From Promethearchaeota archaeon (GTDB taxonomy: Archaea; Asgardarchaeota; Thorarchaeia; Thorarchaeales; Thorarchaeaceae): DNA of 47,128 nt. Where the stretch lies: positions 1-47,128 of the forward strand of contig JALVPN010000041.1 in the NCBI GenBank assembly GCA_027031765.1, given 5' to 3'. Below the pieces are notes generated by a model, which saw only the letters and a list, made by a program, of their open reading frames with translations, did no database searches and was not told the DNA's origin. Position 1 is the first letter of the stretch. Every line of letters starts with the position of its first letter. Below are positions 7,541 through 16,217 of this stretch, one piece after another. The position numbers and the translations under genes were made by a program.

Positions 7541-7992
7541 CTCTCTCCAGTCCCCTCATGCGGGGGGATGAGGAACATGGTCTCTACCTTCTCGACACCA
7601 TCGATACGCTCAAGGTCTCCAGTCAGGAACCTCGACAGGTCTGCCATGTTCCGGAACCGTGCCACACAGACGAAGGTCGCCGGACCTGTCGTCCAGTAGA
7701 CCCGTGTTATGTCCTGACATGTCAGGAGTGTGTCGTATACGGTTCTCGTCACGCCGGGCCGTACTGTCACGAGGAGCACGGCCTGGATGTCATATCCGAG
7801 CCTCCGCCAGTCGACGTCCACCGTGAACCTCTCGATGATCCCCTCGTCCCTCAGACGCCTTATCCGGTTGCGTACAGCCCCTGGACTGAGTGACACCTGT
7901 CGCCCTATCTGCCGCAGGGAGCTCCTCGAGTCCTGTGTGAGGAGCCCGATTATTCTCATGTCCTTCTCGTCCACTTGTTCCAAAGGCCGCAC
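7519..7992 (-). CDS. Lrp/AsnC-family transcriptional regulator
   Basis: The N-terminal AsnC-type helix-turn-helix reads VDEKDMRIIGLLTQDSRSS, then LRQIGRQVSLSPGAVRNRIR and LRDEGIIERFTV. It is followed by a RAM (ligand/oligomer) domain with AVLLVTVRPG and VYWTTGPATFVCVARF. I chose GTG at 7992 (157 residues) because the A/T box at 8034-8042 would place transcription start downstream of the longer GTG at 8025. The C-terminal tail (GESGAEGEI) is written by the antisense of the tRNA-Leu 3' end. Such regulators often control amino-acid metabolism; the effector is unknown. Confidence 0.9.
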   Translation of the reverse strand: MRPLEQVDEKDMRIIGLLTQDSRSSLRQIGRQVSLSPGAVRNRIRRLRDEGIIERFTVDVDWRRLGYDIQAVLLVTVRPGVTRTVYDTLLTCQDITRVYWTTGPATFVCVARFRNMADLSRFLTGDLERIDGVEKVETMFLIPPHEGTGESGAEGEI

Positions 7993-8121
7993 CTGGCGAA
8001 GACCGCTCTCCCTCCAGTGGCACACTCAGATGTGATAAAGCTTCTCCGGTTGTCTGTCCACATGGCCCGGTGGTCCTGGCTCCCAAGCTGCTGTCCGGCC
8101 AGTCCCGGCGACTGGTCCTGT

Positions 8122-8520
8122 TCACTTCACACGCACAATCACTCTGCGGCCCATTATCTCCCAGTACTCGACCTCAGCATTGAGGGCAATCTTTGCGGCA
8201 AGCTCCTCGTCCGTCGGCCGTGCTATCTCAAAGGTCTCGTACGTCTCGCTGTCCATCAGGCTGAGGGTCTCGCCCATGTCGGCTATTATTGTTGCAGCCC
8301 TCTTGTCTATCACCGGTACGTCGACCATGCGGTCTGCAGGCATGACCACATTCCGTTTCCGGTTGTCGAAGAACCCGATGGCCATTATGTTGGCCTTTGC
8401 AGCACCGTGTTTGCCCGGCTTTGACTTCTCAATGCTCACCACACGGCAGGGCTCCCCATCAATGATGAAATAGCTGCCTGGTTTCAATGTCTTGACGCTA
8501 GTCTTCCTGACACTCAACAC
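8122..8520 (-). CDS. eif5A: Translation initiation factor aIF5A
   Basis: aIF5A helps ribosomes at difficult peptide bonds and carries hypusine or deoxyhypusine. The 132-residue protein has the SH3-like N-domain with LKPGSYFIIDGEPCRVV, the modified loop KSKPGKHGAAKA (Lys in PGKHG is the hypusine site), and a C-terminal OB-fold ending EYWEIMGRRVIVRVK. Start is GTG at 8520. An A/T box reading AGTATTTAG on the reverse strand near 8571-8579 lies about 55 bp upstream. It is divergent from the NAD kinase gene. Confidence 0.96.
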   Translation of the reverse strand: MLSVRKTSVKTLKPGSYFIIDGEPCRVVSIEKSKPGKHGAAKANIMAIGFFDNRKRNVVMPADRMVDVPVIDKRAATIIADMGETLSLMDSETYETFEIARPTDEELAAKIALNAEVEYWEIMGRRVIVRVK

Positions 8521-8657
8521 ACTTCACCAATCCAGTCTTGCAGACCGTCATGGGGTCACCTGCCGTCCATCTAAATACTTTGTGGGGGCCGGGCAGGTAC
8601 GGGGCCTGCCGATAATAGTAAAAGGCGCCCCCAGTTGGGTCACCCCGGTGCGTCTCG

Positions 8658-9527
8658 GTGATTGAACACAACCCCACCATTCTCAGCGGGCGTCGGGCCG
8701 TAGGCCTCGTGTGCAAGCCTGGCCGACCAGAGACCGAGCAGGTCGCACGTGAGTTGGTGGACATGCTCCTGTCTAGAAACATCCGGGTGCTCGTAGACCC
8801 CGGTTCATGCCATGTCGTCCATGAACGGACAGAACAGGTCGATATCCGTGACATGGACGTCGACTTTGTCATCACCATTGGCGGGGACGGCACAATCCTC
8901 TATACACTGGCGCATCTCAGACGACGTAACACGCCGCTCTTCTGCGTGAACAAGGGCACTGTGGGCTTCATGACCGAGAGTGACCTCACAGATGCTGCGG
9001 CAGCACTGTGCAAGATTCTTGACGGGGAGTGCGTCATCGAGTCTGCAGTCAACATTGCATCTGGGGTGGGGGAGCGTGAGTTCGACAATGCCCTCAACGA
9101 GGTATATGTGGTGTCGGCCGTACCTGGACGACTGTTGACCTTCAACGTGTTCTTGGACGGAGTGCACATCGACTACGGCCGCGCGGACGGTGCCATGCTG
9201 GCCACTCCAACTGGTTCCACCGCATACGCACTTGCAGCTGGCGGCTCTGTCCTTACCCCCAATGTGCATGGCCTGATTTTCGTACCTGTGTGCCCACCGC
9301 GGTTTGAATTGAAGTCCCTGGTAATACCTGACGACAGCCTGCTTGAACTGGAGCTGGCAAAACCGGGTGCCCCTGGCCTTGCAGTAATCGACGGCCAGAC
9401 CCGCCACGAGGTGCACCCACGCGAGACCGTGTGGATGAGAAAGGCACAGGGCGTTAGCAGGTTCATCCGGCTCTCGGACAACTACTATCACCGGTTGAGG
9501 ACACGACTTGTTCCTAGGACGCTGTAG
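8658..9527 (+). CDS. nadK: NAD kinase (ATP-NAD kinase family)
   Basis: The enzyme phosphorylates NAD to NADP. Over 289 residues the family motifs appear in order: ITIGGDGTILYTL near residue 74 (GGDGT), NKGTVGFMT near residue 98, NALNEVYV near residue 139, and the glycine-rich TPTGSTAYALAAGGSVL near residue 180. The start is a GTG; no better start is seen. The gene is followed 9 bp later by nob1, suggesting cotranscription. Confidence 0.94.
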   Translation: MIEHNPTILSGRRAVGLVCKPGRPETEQVARELVDMLLSRNIRVLVDPGSCHVVHERTEQVDIRDMDVDFVITIGGDGTILYTLAHLRRRNTPLFCVNKGTVGFMTESDLTDAAAALCKILDGECVIESAVNIASGVGEREFDNALNEVYVVSAVPGRLLTFNVFLDGVHIDYGRADGAMLATPTGSTAYALAAGGSVLTPNVHGLIFVPVCPPRFELKSLVIPDDSLLELELAKPGAPGLAVIDGQTRHEVHPRETVWMRKAQGVSRFIRLSDNYYHRLRTRLVPRTL

Positions 9528-9536
9528 GCGAGGACT

Positions 9537-10058
9537 ATGTCCGAGGTCTACGTGCTCGATACAGCAGCACTGCTGTCAGACTGGCCCCACCGGCACCCGG
9601 ACAGACCGCTCATCACTACGCCGGGTGTTGTCGCAGAGGTGCAGAACAGGCCCAGCAGACGGCGAGTGTCAGACCTCATGTCCATCGGTCGTCTCTCTGT
9701 CGTCGAGCCTGATACCCGTCACCTCTCAGATGTGCGCCGGGTCGCCAGCAACACAGGTGATGCCCCTGTCCTGTCAGACACCGACCTCTCAGTGCTCGCC
9801 GTTGCACTTGCCGAACGCAGCTCTGGACGCAGGGTCACTATGGTCTCTGCCGACACAGCGGTACTGAATGTTGCGCGCCACCTGGGCCTTGACATTGCCG
9901 ACCTGTCAGGTGTCATGCGCGATACGGTTGTCTGGCGCTACCGTTGTCCGGCCTGCGGCCACTCAGAGCCGAGGTGTCCGCCCAACTGGGAGTGTCCTGT
10001 GTGTGGTACTCGCATGCGCCGTTCAGTACGTTCCCGGAGGCCCGTGTCACGGCGCTAG
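9537..10058 (+). CDS. nob1: Endoribonuclease NOB1 (PIN domain plus zinc ribbon)
   Basis: NOB1 cleaves the 3' end of pre-16S rRNA during small-subunit maturation. The PIN domain (residues 1-125) shows the acidic residues in VLDTAALL, VVAEV, LSDTDLSVLAVAL and VSADTAV. The zinc ribbon (residues about 137-160) has two pairs, CPACG and CPVCG, and ends in a basic tail RRSVRSRRPVSRR. At 173 residues it matches archaeal NOB1. It lies 9 bp after nadK. Confidence 0.93.
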   Translation: MSEVYVLDTAALLSDWPHRHPDRPLITTPGVVAEVQNRPSRRRVSDLMSIGRLSVVEPDTRHLSDVRRVASNTGDAPVLSDTDLSVLAVALAERSSGRRVTMVSADTAVLNVARHLGLDIADLSGVMRDTVVWRYRCPACGHSEPRCPPNWECPVCGTRMRRSVRSRRPVSRR

Positions 10059-10183
10059 CAGTACCCCTGTTATGCCACCTGCTATTGGGCCAGCCCCGTG
10101 TGTCAGTCGGCAGGTGCAATGTGGGGTGGGTAATACCGGTGTCGTACAGCTTGTTATCTTGTCATCAAGAAACAGTGTGGCGG

Positions 10184-10441
10184 ATGACGATGAGTGGTGA
10201 TAGGTTCTCTACGGTCCGGCGGGACCTGGACGAGGTCCGGGCCCGTGTGCAGGAGGAGCTCATGACGGTGCGCGAGCTCATGGACACCCTGCCATACCAC
10301 AGGGACAGTACCGACTGGCACACTCCCTTCCAGCTCCACAGGTTGCGACGGGCGCTCAGGGTGCACTACCTCGCCATGCGCCTGAGGGACTCCCGCATGC
10401 CCGTGGCCACACCACCGATGGCGTGGCACCTTGAACAGTGA
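10184..10441 (+). CDS. Small helical protein of unknown function
   Basis: A start at 10184 (MTMSGDRF) gives 85 residues; a second ATG at 10190 is possible. The ORF track start far upstream overlaps nob1 in another frame and is not credible. The sequence is strongly helical and charged (VRRDLDEVRARVQEELMTVRELMDTL, then LHRLRRALRVHYLAMRLRD). An A/T box TTGTTATCT lies about 30 bp upstream. I recognise no family. Codon use looks coding, but expression is not proven. Confidence 0.5.
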   Translation: MTMSGDRFSTVRRDLDEVRARVQEELMTVRELMDTLPYHRDSTDWHTPFQLHRLRRALRVHYLAMRLRDSRMPVATPPMAWHLEQ

Positions 10442-10460
10442 GGACAGCACCCCAGTACCG

Positions 10461-10880
10461 TCACTCACCCACCAGCATTATCTCCACCGTGCGACTCCGT
10501 GCCCTGACATCAAAGTCCACAAGTGTGATCTGTTGCCACGTACCAAGGACAAGGCGTCCGTCAACAAAGGGCACTGTCAGGCCCGGCCCCACTATTGAGG
10601 CCCGGATGTGTGAGTGCCCGTTCTTCTCTCCCCATCTCTTATCATGTCTGTAGTCCCCGGTCTGCGGGACGAGCCGTTCCATTGCGTCCCCGAAGTCGTC
10701 CAGCAGTCCACTCTCGTACTCGGTGGTCATAATGGAACAGGTCGAGCCCGTACAGTACACAGTACAGGTCCCGTTCTTGAGCCCGCTCTCCGCAAGGATT
10801 CCTTTGACCCTGCTGGTCATGTCAATCATATCACACTTGCCCGCTGTATCGACAGTCAGTGTCTTGTGGTAGGTTGGCAC
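10461..10880 (-). CDS. YjbQ/UPF0047 family protein
   Basis: YjbQ-family proteins show weak thiamine-phosphate synthase activity in bacteria; their true role is unsettled. The 139-residue protein has the family signature: STCSIMTTEYESGLLDDF, then the conserved Asn-Gly-His-Ser-His (NGHSHIRASIVGPGLTVPF) and LVLGTWQQITLVDFD. The His residues probably bind a metal. ATG at 10880 follows an A/T box (GAATAATA, reverse strand) by about 30 bp. Confidence 0.92.
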   Translation of the reverse strand: MPTYHKTLTVDTAGKCDMIDMTSRVKGILAESGLKNGTCTVYCTGSTCSIMTTEYESGLLDDFGDAMERLVPQTGDYRHDKRWGEKNGHSHIRASIVGPGLTVPFVDGRLVLGTWQQITLVDFDVRARSRTVEIMLVGE

Positions 10881-10940
10881 ACCATCACCTCCCGGCGTGC
10901 TCTGTCAGTGTATATTATTCAAACTTGTGACGACCACATG

Positions 10941-12764
10941 TCACCGGCCATACCTCTTCGACACACCACGTCCTGTCCGGGGCCTCCGGATCTCGACCAG
11001 ATGACGCAGCGTAGTGAGCTTGTCGCCCAGCTCCTCCTCTCTCTCCTGGAGTGCCAGTACTGCAGCGACGTAGTTGTCCTCCACCAGTGGGCGGACGACA
11101 GCCATTACAGCCTCCATGTGTGCGTCCTTGCGGCGCCTTATAGTCCTCTCCATGGCCTCCACCACCCCCGTGACCTCCTCACGTTCCGCGGGCCTGTGTT
11201 CGAATATGGTTGCGAAGACCCGGAAGTAGTCGCTGAAGGCCTCCGCAAGCTCGCCCATCTCTTCGAAACCTGCAGCAGCGTCCATCAGGTACTCGATTGC
11301 TCTGTCGGTGTCGTCCTGACTGCCTGTCTTGAGCGCCTCAATCCCGGCGCTCCTCTTCCAGAGCGTTGCGAGTTCTGTTACTTCAAGTCCTGCATAGAAC
11401 TGGGCGGCAGCAGCTGCTCTCTCACTCGCCAGCCTGTGGAACTTCACGGCCGCCGGGCTGTCGCCCATGCGTTGTGCACACTCGCCGGCCTTGCTATAGT
11501 ACTTTGAGGCCTCGTCCTGTTGTCCGGCGTCCTCGCTCTCCTTCGCCAGCTCCTCGTAGAGTGCAATCACCCTCTGATACTGGGCCCAGGCCTCGGCATC
11601 ACGTCCGGCCTCAGACAGTACCTCTGCTGCCTCCTCAAGGGCCACTGCCTGTGCCTCCTTGTCGCCCCGGGCTGCCTCCTGCTCGGCCTCCACCAGATAC
11701 CTCTGCACGACGGTGTCGTATATCTCATCTGCCTCCTCTGTACTGCCCCATCTGCGGAGGCACATCGCTTGGAAGCGCAGGTAGTTCCTCTCTGCCTCCA
11801 TGTCCCCCTGTTCGGCCGCGCGCTCGACGAGTTTTGCGAACAGGCTGCTTGCGTACTTGTATGCCCATTTGGCCTTCATCTCACGCCCGATTTCTTGGAA
11901 CATGTCGGCCGCCTTGACCACAAGTGGTGCTGTGACCTCAAGCTTCCCGCCCGCCATGACGTAACAGAGTGCTGCTCTGTTCATTATCTGTCGGCGGGCC
12001 CACGTCTGTCTGAGCGCCCTGTAGACCTCTTGGGCGGCGTCATACATGTTGCCTGCCTTTTCAAGGAGGCGGGCCCGCTCGTAGCAGTGGCCTGCGTCCA
12101 CCATGTGTTTTGCCGCCTCTGTGAGCTCTCCCATTGCCTGGAGGATCTGTGCTGCCTCTGCAGAGGCGTTCGCGGCCGTGGTGTAGTCCTCCCTGTCCTT
12201 TGCCTCACCGGCCCACCTCTGACATATCCTGATTGCCCGGCGGTATATCCTGTCCGACAGCTCCTGGTCGCCCCCAGCATAGTACAGTCTGCCGACCCGC
12301 TTGAGCAGGCTGACCGCCTCTTCAAAGTCACCCTCTTCCTCGTAGGCGTCTGCAAGTTCCTCTAGGGCATCGGCTGCAGCTATCATGAGCTCCGCCTTCT
12401 CGTCTCCGACTGCAAAGTCAGCAGCCCTGAGATAGAAGTCGGCAGCCCGCCTGTGTTCTTCTGCCATCACTGCAATCCTGCCGGCATCCCTGTTGAGCCG
12501 GACTATCTCAGTATGGATTTCTGGTGACCCCTCCAGTCTAATGAGCATCAGGGTGGCTGAGTCGAACGCATCGAGGCACTCCTCTGCGAGGTACAGCTCA
12601 CTGTAGAGTAGTGCCATCTCCTCGTAGACCTCAGCAGCCTCCCTGTACTGTCCAGCCGCGGCAAGCTGTTGTGCTGCATCTTTGAGCACTCCCACTGCCT
12701 CCATCTTCTTGTCCGCCCGGGCAAGTTCCTTTGCCCTTTCAATGAGCGAGTTGGTAGCGGTCAA
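10941..12764 (-). CDS. Large TPR-repeat protein (alpha-SNAP-like solenoid)
   Basis: I use the TTG at 12764 (about 607 residues), which has GGAG 8 bp upstream; the ORF-track ATG at 12881 lies upstream of the A/T box TAATATTT and is unlikely. The protein is almost entirely tetratricopeptide-like helical hairpins, with repeats such as GQYREAAEVYEEMALLYSEL, HRRAADFYLRAADFAVG, GDFEEAVSLLKRVGRLYY and GRDAEAWAQYQRVIALYEEL. No signal peptide or membrane helix is seen. Helical pairs of this type resemble SNAP-type adaptors, but archaea carry many TPR proteins and orthology is not shown. It ends with a basic tail (RRPRTGRGVSKRYGR). It is monocistronic; function unknown, probably a scaffold. Confidence 0.85.
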   Translation of the reverse strand: MTATNSLIERAKELARADKKMEAVGVLKDAAQQLAAAGQYREAAEVYEEMALLYSELYLAEECLDAFDSATLMLIRLEGSPEIHTEIVRLNRDAGRIAVMAEEHRRAADFYLRAADFAVGDEKAELMIAAADALEELADAYEEEGDFEEAVSLLKRVGRLYYAGGDQELSDRIYRRAIRICQRWAGEAKDREDYTTAANASAEAAQILQAMGELTEAAKHMVDAGHCYERARLLEKAGNMYDAAQEVYRALRQTWARRQIMNRAALCYVMAGGKLEVTAPLVVKAADMFQEIGREMKAKWAYKYASSLFAKLVERAAEQGDMEAERNYLRFQAMCLRRWGSTEEADEIYDTVVQRYLVEAEQEAARGDKEAQAVALEEAAEVLSEAGRDAEAWAQYQRVIALYEELAKESEDAGQQDEASKYYSKAGECAQRMGDSPAAVKFHRLASERAAAAAQFYAGLEVTELATLWKRSAGIEALKTGSQDDTDRAIEYLMDAAAGFEEMGELAEAFSDYFRVFATIFEHRPAEREEVTGVVEAMERTIRRRKDAHMEAVMAVVRPLVEDNYVAAVLALQEREEELGDKLTTLRHLVEIRRPRTGRGVSKRYGR

Positions 12765-12910
12765 TATGTGGTCTCCTGGAAGGACGGGCCTCCTGATGAG
12801 TTGCAATGCGGACGCAGTGCAAATATTAGTTGCCTTGGTGGAGTCGTAATCCACATTGCTGGCGGGCCAGTACCCAGTCACAACTCCCTGTCTGAGTTGC
12901 GGCTGCTTCC

Positions 12911-12920
12911 AAATAAATAA
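12911..12920 (+). promoter_or_regulatory. TATA-box candidate for the Gfo/Idh/MocA gene
   Basis: AAATAAATAA sits about 25 bp before the ATG at 12941, which would give a leaderless transcript. Confidence 0.55.
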
Positions 12921-12940
12921 GACTCATATACGGCGCCCAC

Positions 12941-14065
12941 ATGGTCTACCCCGGTAGTGAAGGCCAAGTGACGCCGCGGATTGGCATCGGTCTGATTGGA
13001 GCCGGAAGCGCCGGGCTGCAACACCTCAAGGGGGTCGAGGCCCTCCGCAAGGCCGCACTCTTGGACCTGGAGGTCGCGGCCCTCTGTGACAAGGATGATG
13101 GCCGTCTCACATCGGCTGCACGGGAGTTCCACCCACAGAACACATACCACGACTATCACGACCTTGTGAACGACGAGCGCGTTGACGTCGTGTATGTGTG
13201 TACACCGACGACAATGCAGTCTGATGTCGTGAAGGCTGTCGCGGCTGCCGGCAAGCCGGTCCTCTGTGAGAAGCCGTTGGCACACAGCTGTCCACAGGCA
13301 CGTGACCTGCTGGCGGTGGCCAACAGTGCTGGGATTGCAACTGCCGTTGCACTGTTGCTGCGCTACGATGCGTTCCTGCTATATGCCCGCCGCCTTATCT
13401 CCTCGAACGAGTTCGGCCGTCCAATCCTCGCCCACATCCGTGATGACCGGCATGTACCGGCTGACTACATCGAGGAACAGCGCACCAGCAACCATTCTGT
13501 TGCGGCAGGCGGTGCAATCCTTGAGGACAGCATCCATGACATTGATGTGTTCCTGTGGTTCTTGGGTGATGTCGAGCGCGTGTTCGCGACTGTGAGGTTT
13601 GACGAGGAACGCCGGACGGAACACCTGGCCTCGGTCATACTGACCCACAAGAACGGGGCCATCAGCACCCTCGACTCAGTGTGGCACTGGGTCGACCGGC
13701 CCGATGAGCGGCGTGTCGAGCTGTTCTTTGAGGATGGGTTCCTCGGCATAACTCTCGAGACGGGCAACCGACACTTGGACTATCAGCTACGGGGTGAGGG
13801 CCCCGTCCGGGTCTCTGAAGAGAGCGCTCGGGAGGCGCTGCTGGATACGCTGGGCATACGTACATCAACCGTGGCGACAACGGTGTTCGTGTCCTCAGTC
13901 CGCGCTGGTGACGAGCGGTACCCCGCGCTCAGCTATGCGTTCTTGACGTCGCTCCTTGGAGGCCGACAGAGCTGTCCCACTTTCAAGGATGCTGTTGCCG
14001 CTCACAAGATAATTGATGCTGCCTACGAGTCGGCCTCTTCGGGACATGCAATCGACCCGCTGTAG
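12941..14065 (+). CDS. Gfo/Idh/MocA-family NAD(P)-dependent oxidoreductase
   Basis: This 374-residue protein has an N-terminal Rossmann fold with IGIGLIGAGSAGLQHLKG (residues about 13-30). The family motif VLCEKPLAHS follows near residue 107, with the catalytic-region lysine in EKP. The C-terminal alpha/beta domain has GGAILEDSIHDIDVFLWFLG near residue 190, with the conserved HDID. The family oxidises or reduces sugars, inositols and related compounds; the substrate cannot be told. The leaderless-looking promoter supports the ATG. It is followed on the same strand by an FAD-dependent oxidoreductase gene with its own A/T box. Confidence 0.9.
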   Translation: MVYPGSEGQVTPRIGIGLIGAGSAGLQHLKGVEALRKAALLDLEVAALCDKDDGRLTSAAREFHPQNTYHDYHDLVNDERVDVVYVCTPTTMQSDVVKAVAAAGKPVLCEKPLAHSCPQARDLLAVANSAGIATAVALLLRYDAFLLYARRLISSNEFGRPILAHIRDDRHVPADYIEEQRTSNHSVAAGGAILEDSIHDIDVFLWFLGDVERVFATVRFDEERRTEHLASVILTHKNGAISTLDSVWHWVDRPDERRVELFFEDGFLGITLETGNRHLDYQLRGEGPVRVSEESAREALLDTLGIRTSTVATTVFVSSVRAGDERYPALSYAFLTSLLGGRQSCPTFKDAVAAHKIIDAAYESASSGHAIDPL

Positions 14066-14093
14066 CCCGTGCACCGTTCCCCATGCCAGTCAT

Positions 14094-14102
14094 GCTTAAG
14101 TA
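14094..14102 (+). promoter_or_regulatory. TATA-box candidate for the FAD oxidoreductase gene
   Basis: GCTTAAGTA lies about 30 bp before the ATG at 14129 and argues against the longer ORF-track start at 14069. Confidence 0.5.
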
Positions 14103-14128
14103 TAGGGGGCCCACACCTACGTGACATC

Positions 14129-15505
14129 ATGGATGAGATCTCGGTCAGTGATGTCCGCTCCTCGGAGTATGATGTTGTGGTTGCTGGCGCGGGGGCCGGA
14201 GGTCTGCTCACGGCGCTGGCCCTAACAGGTGCTGGGCACCGTGTGCTCGTTGTCGAGGCGCAGGATCATCCCGGTGGGGTGTGGTGGGGACACAGTGTTG
14301 ACGGCTTCCGGGTCGACCAGGGGCTCCACGTTATCACCCGTGTGCGGTCCGGTCCATTCGCCCGTTTCATTCGCAGGTACCTGCGCCCTCCACCGTCCAT
14401 TGTCCTCCATGATGGGTGGTACTTCAGGGTTCATGACCGGGTCGGTACAATCCCCAACAGTATTGGTGCAGCACTACGCTGGCCGCTCACGGGTCTTGGT
14501 GGCCGGTTCTCGCTTATCCGCATCGGTGCAAAGATCAAGACGATGGATGTTGCGGAGATGCGGGAGTACAAGGACATCACGTTCCTTGAGTTCATGCATG
14601 CGAACGGTGTGACGGACCAGAACATCCTTGACGTGATGCAGAGCGCCATCTACATGGCTGCTGGTGTCCCCATTGACCGGGCCTCCGCCTATGAGGCACT
14701 GAGGACACTGAAGGACACTGATAAGGAGCTACCACGGGGCGAGTCGCTGCGGCGCATACTGTTCGGGAGCGAGGAGTACGACGAGGGCGTTGTTGTGGGC
14801 GGGATGCGCGCCCTTGTTGAACAGGTTGTGGATGCCATCAATGGTGACTACGTACTTGGTGCTCCTGTGGAGCGGGTCATCGTGCGTGATGGCCGTGTGA
14901 AGGGCCTCGTTGTGGCCGGCAGGGAGATTGGACACCATTGTGTGGTGAGCAACATCCCACTACGTAACATGCCCCGGATTGTGGACTCTACGAGCCCGGA
15001 GGTGACGTCCTTCTTTGAGCGCTGGAGCAACATGTTGCCCACTCGCGGCCTCACCCTGTGGCTGGGCCTCGACCGCGTCGTCATTGGTGACCGCAAGTCC
15101 CGTGTTGTCGTCCATCCTACCCCCTGCACATGGATTGTCTCGCTGTCCAGTTTTGACCCGACCTGTGCACCAGAGGGAAAGGAGCTCGTAGGAGTCGCGA
15201 CAGTACTGTTGGAGGGGGACAGGCCGGACAGCGTCCTCAAACAGGTCAAAGAGAACGTGCTCGCCAGATACTTCCCGGGCCTGCTCAGGCACACTGTGAT
15301 GGAACACGTGCAGGTGTCATATGCCACACGGGCCGCGCTGGTGCCCGGTCAGACAGCACTTGACCGTCCCGGCCCCCGCACACCAGCCCGCGGACTATAT
15401 ATCGTGGGCACGGACACTGCTGGTGAAGGGGTGGGACTGCAGCAGGCAGCCAACTCCGCAACTGGTGTCGTGCGCGCTCTGCTTGACGACATCGAGTACC
15501 TGTAG
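14129..15505 (+). CDS. FAD-dependent oxidoreductase of the phytoene-desaturase/amine-oxidase type
   Basis: From 14129 the protein has 458 residues. The N-terminal dinucleotide-binding fold reads VVVAGAGAGGLLTALALTGAG, then VLVVEAQDHPGGVWWG, the layout of phytoene desaturase and related NAD(P)/FAD oxidoreductases. A C-terminal FAD motif, LYIVGTDTAGEGVGLQQAANSA, lies near residue 425. Possible substrates include isoprenoids; geranylgeranyl reductases are a different family and lack this pattern. No membrane segment is seen. The neighbouring Gfo/Idh enzyme may or may not share a pathway. Confidence 0.82.
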   Translation: MDEISVSDVRSSEYDVVVAGAGAGGLLTALALTGAGHRVLVVEAQDHPGGVWWGHSVDGFRVDQGLHVITRVRSGPFARFIRRYLRPPPSIVLHDGWYFRVHDRVGTIPNSIGAALRWPLTGLGGRFSLIRIGAKIKTMDVAEMREYKDITFLEFMHANGVTDQNILDVMQSAIYMAAGVPIDRASAYEALRTLKDTDKELPRGESLRRILFGSEEYDEGVVVGGMRALVEQVVDAINGDYVLGAPVERVIVRDGRVKGLVVAGREIGHHCVVSNIPLRNMPRIVDSTSPEVTSFFERWSNMLPTRGLTLWLGLDRVVIGDRKSRVVVHPTPCTWIVSLSSFDPTCAPEGKELVGVATVLLEGDRPDSVLKQVKENVLARYFPGLLRHTVMEHVQVSYATRAALVPGQTALDRPGPRTPARGLYIVGTDTAGEGVGLQQAANSATGVVRALLDDIEYL

Positions 15506-15513
15506 CCAGTCCC

Positions 15514-15984
15514 TCACCGCTGGTCTAGGCCGGACATGGTGTCTAGGAGCCTGCGTATCAGGTGTACAAGACGGTCTGCACAGGCCTCGTAGGCCGCCAC
15601 CGGTCTGCCCCAGCAGTCCTCAATCTCACCCTCTTCCCCAACATACTCGGTCAGTAAGTGGACCCTGCCCTCACCACTGGCCTCCCCTGCTGTCATGTCC
15701 AGTACGGCCCTCTTCTGAGCCCCGGTCATTGTGAGTACTACGTCTGCCCACTCCATGCACCCACGCGTGAGCTGCCTTGACAGGTGTGACGACATATCCA
15801 CTCCCCGTGCCTTGAGCACAGTGACTGCAGCATGTTCGGGCCCTTCTCCATCAACTGCTGAGACCCCAGCTGAGCGGGCCTCCACGAGGTCGTCAAGTCC
15901 ACGTATTCCCGCCTCGTGTCTGAATATCGCCTCTGCCATTGCGCTCCGGCCTGTGTTGCCAGTACACACAAACAGTACTCGCAT
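15514..15984 (-). CDS. Low-molecular-weight protein-tyrosine-phosphatase / arsenate-reductase family protein
   Basis: From ATG 15984 (156 residues) the protein opens MRVLFVCTGNTGRSAMAEAI with the P-loop C-x5-R-S signature at the N-terminus, as in the family. Later features are EARSAGVSAVDGEGP and ADVVLTMTGAQKRAVL, matching the family's central part. The C-terminal general-acid Asp is probably in the IEDCWGRP segment (Asp followed by Cys-Trp-Gly-Arg-Pro), which resembles the usual DP motif. An upstream ATG at 16002 is an alternative. Substrate (phosphotyrosine or arsenate) is not resolvable. It converges with the FAD oxidoreductase gene 9 bp apart. Confidence 0.9.
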   Translation of the reverse strand: MRVLFVCTGNTGRSAMAEAIFRHEAGIRGLDDLVEARSAGVSAVDGEGPEHAAVTVLKARGVDMSSHLSRQLTRGCMEWADVVLTMTGAQKRAVLDMTAGEASGEGRVHLLTEYVGEEGEIEDCWGRPVAAYEACADRLVHLIRRLLDTMSGLDQR

Positions 15985-16217
15985 GTGTGGTCGCGCCTCC
16001 ATGTGCGGCCCACCTTTTCCGTGCTGCCAGCTCCCCGGATGTGCAGTAGTACACTGGCTGGAGTCATCTTGCACTCAAGGGAGTGTCCACAACGTGTGCA
16101 GGCCACCCGGTCACGGTCGGCTGGCATGACCTCGTGTCCTCTTGGTCTCAGCGAAAGAATTTTGTTGTTGCGATGTGGCCTGCACTCTGACTTCAGTGTG
16201 ACGAAGGAGTCTTTTTC

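Noticed and set aside
15985-16217. Reverse-strand reading MPADRDRVACTRCGHSLECK with a later CEYC, looking like a small zinc-binding protein
   Set aside because: It runs into the phosphatase gene in another frame, has no clear promoter or stop before it, and the Cys spacing fits no known ribbon.
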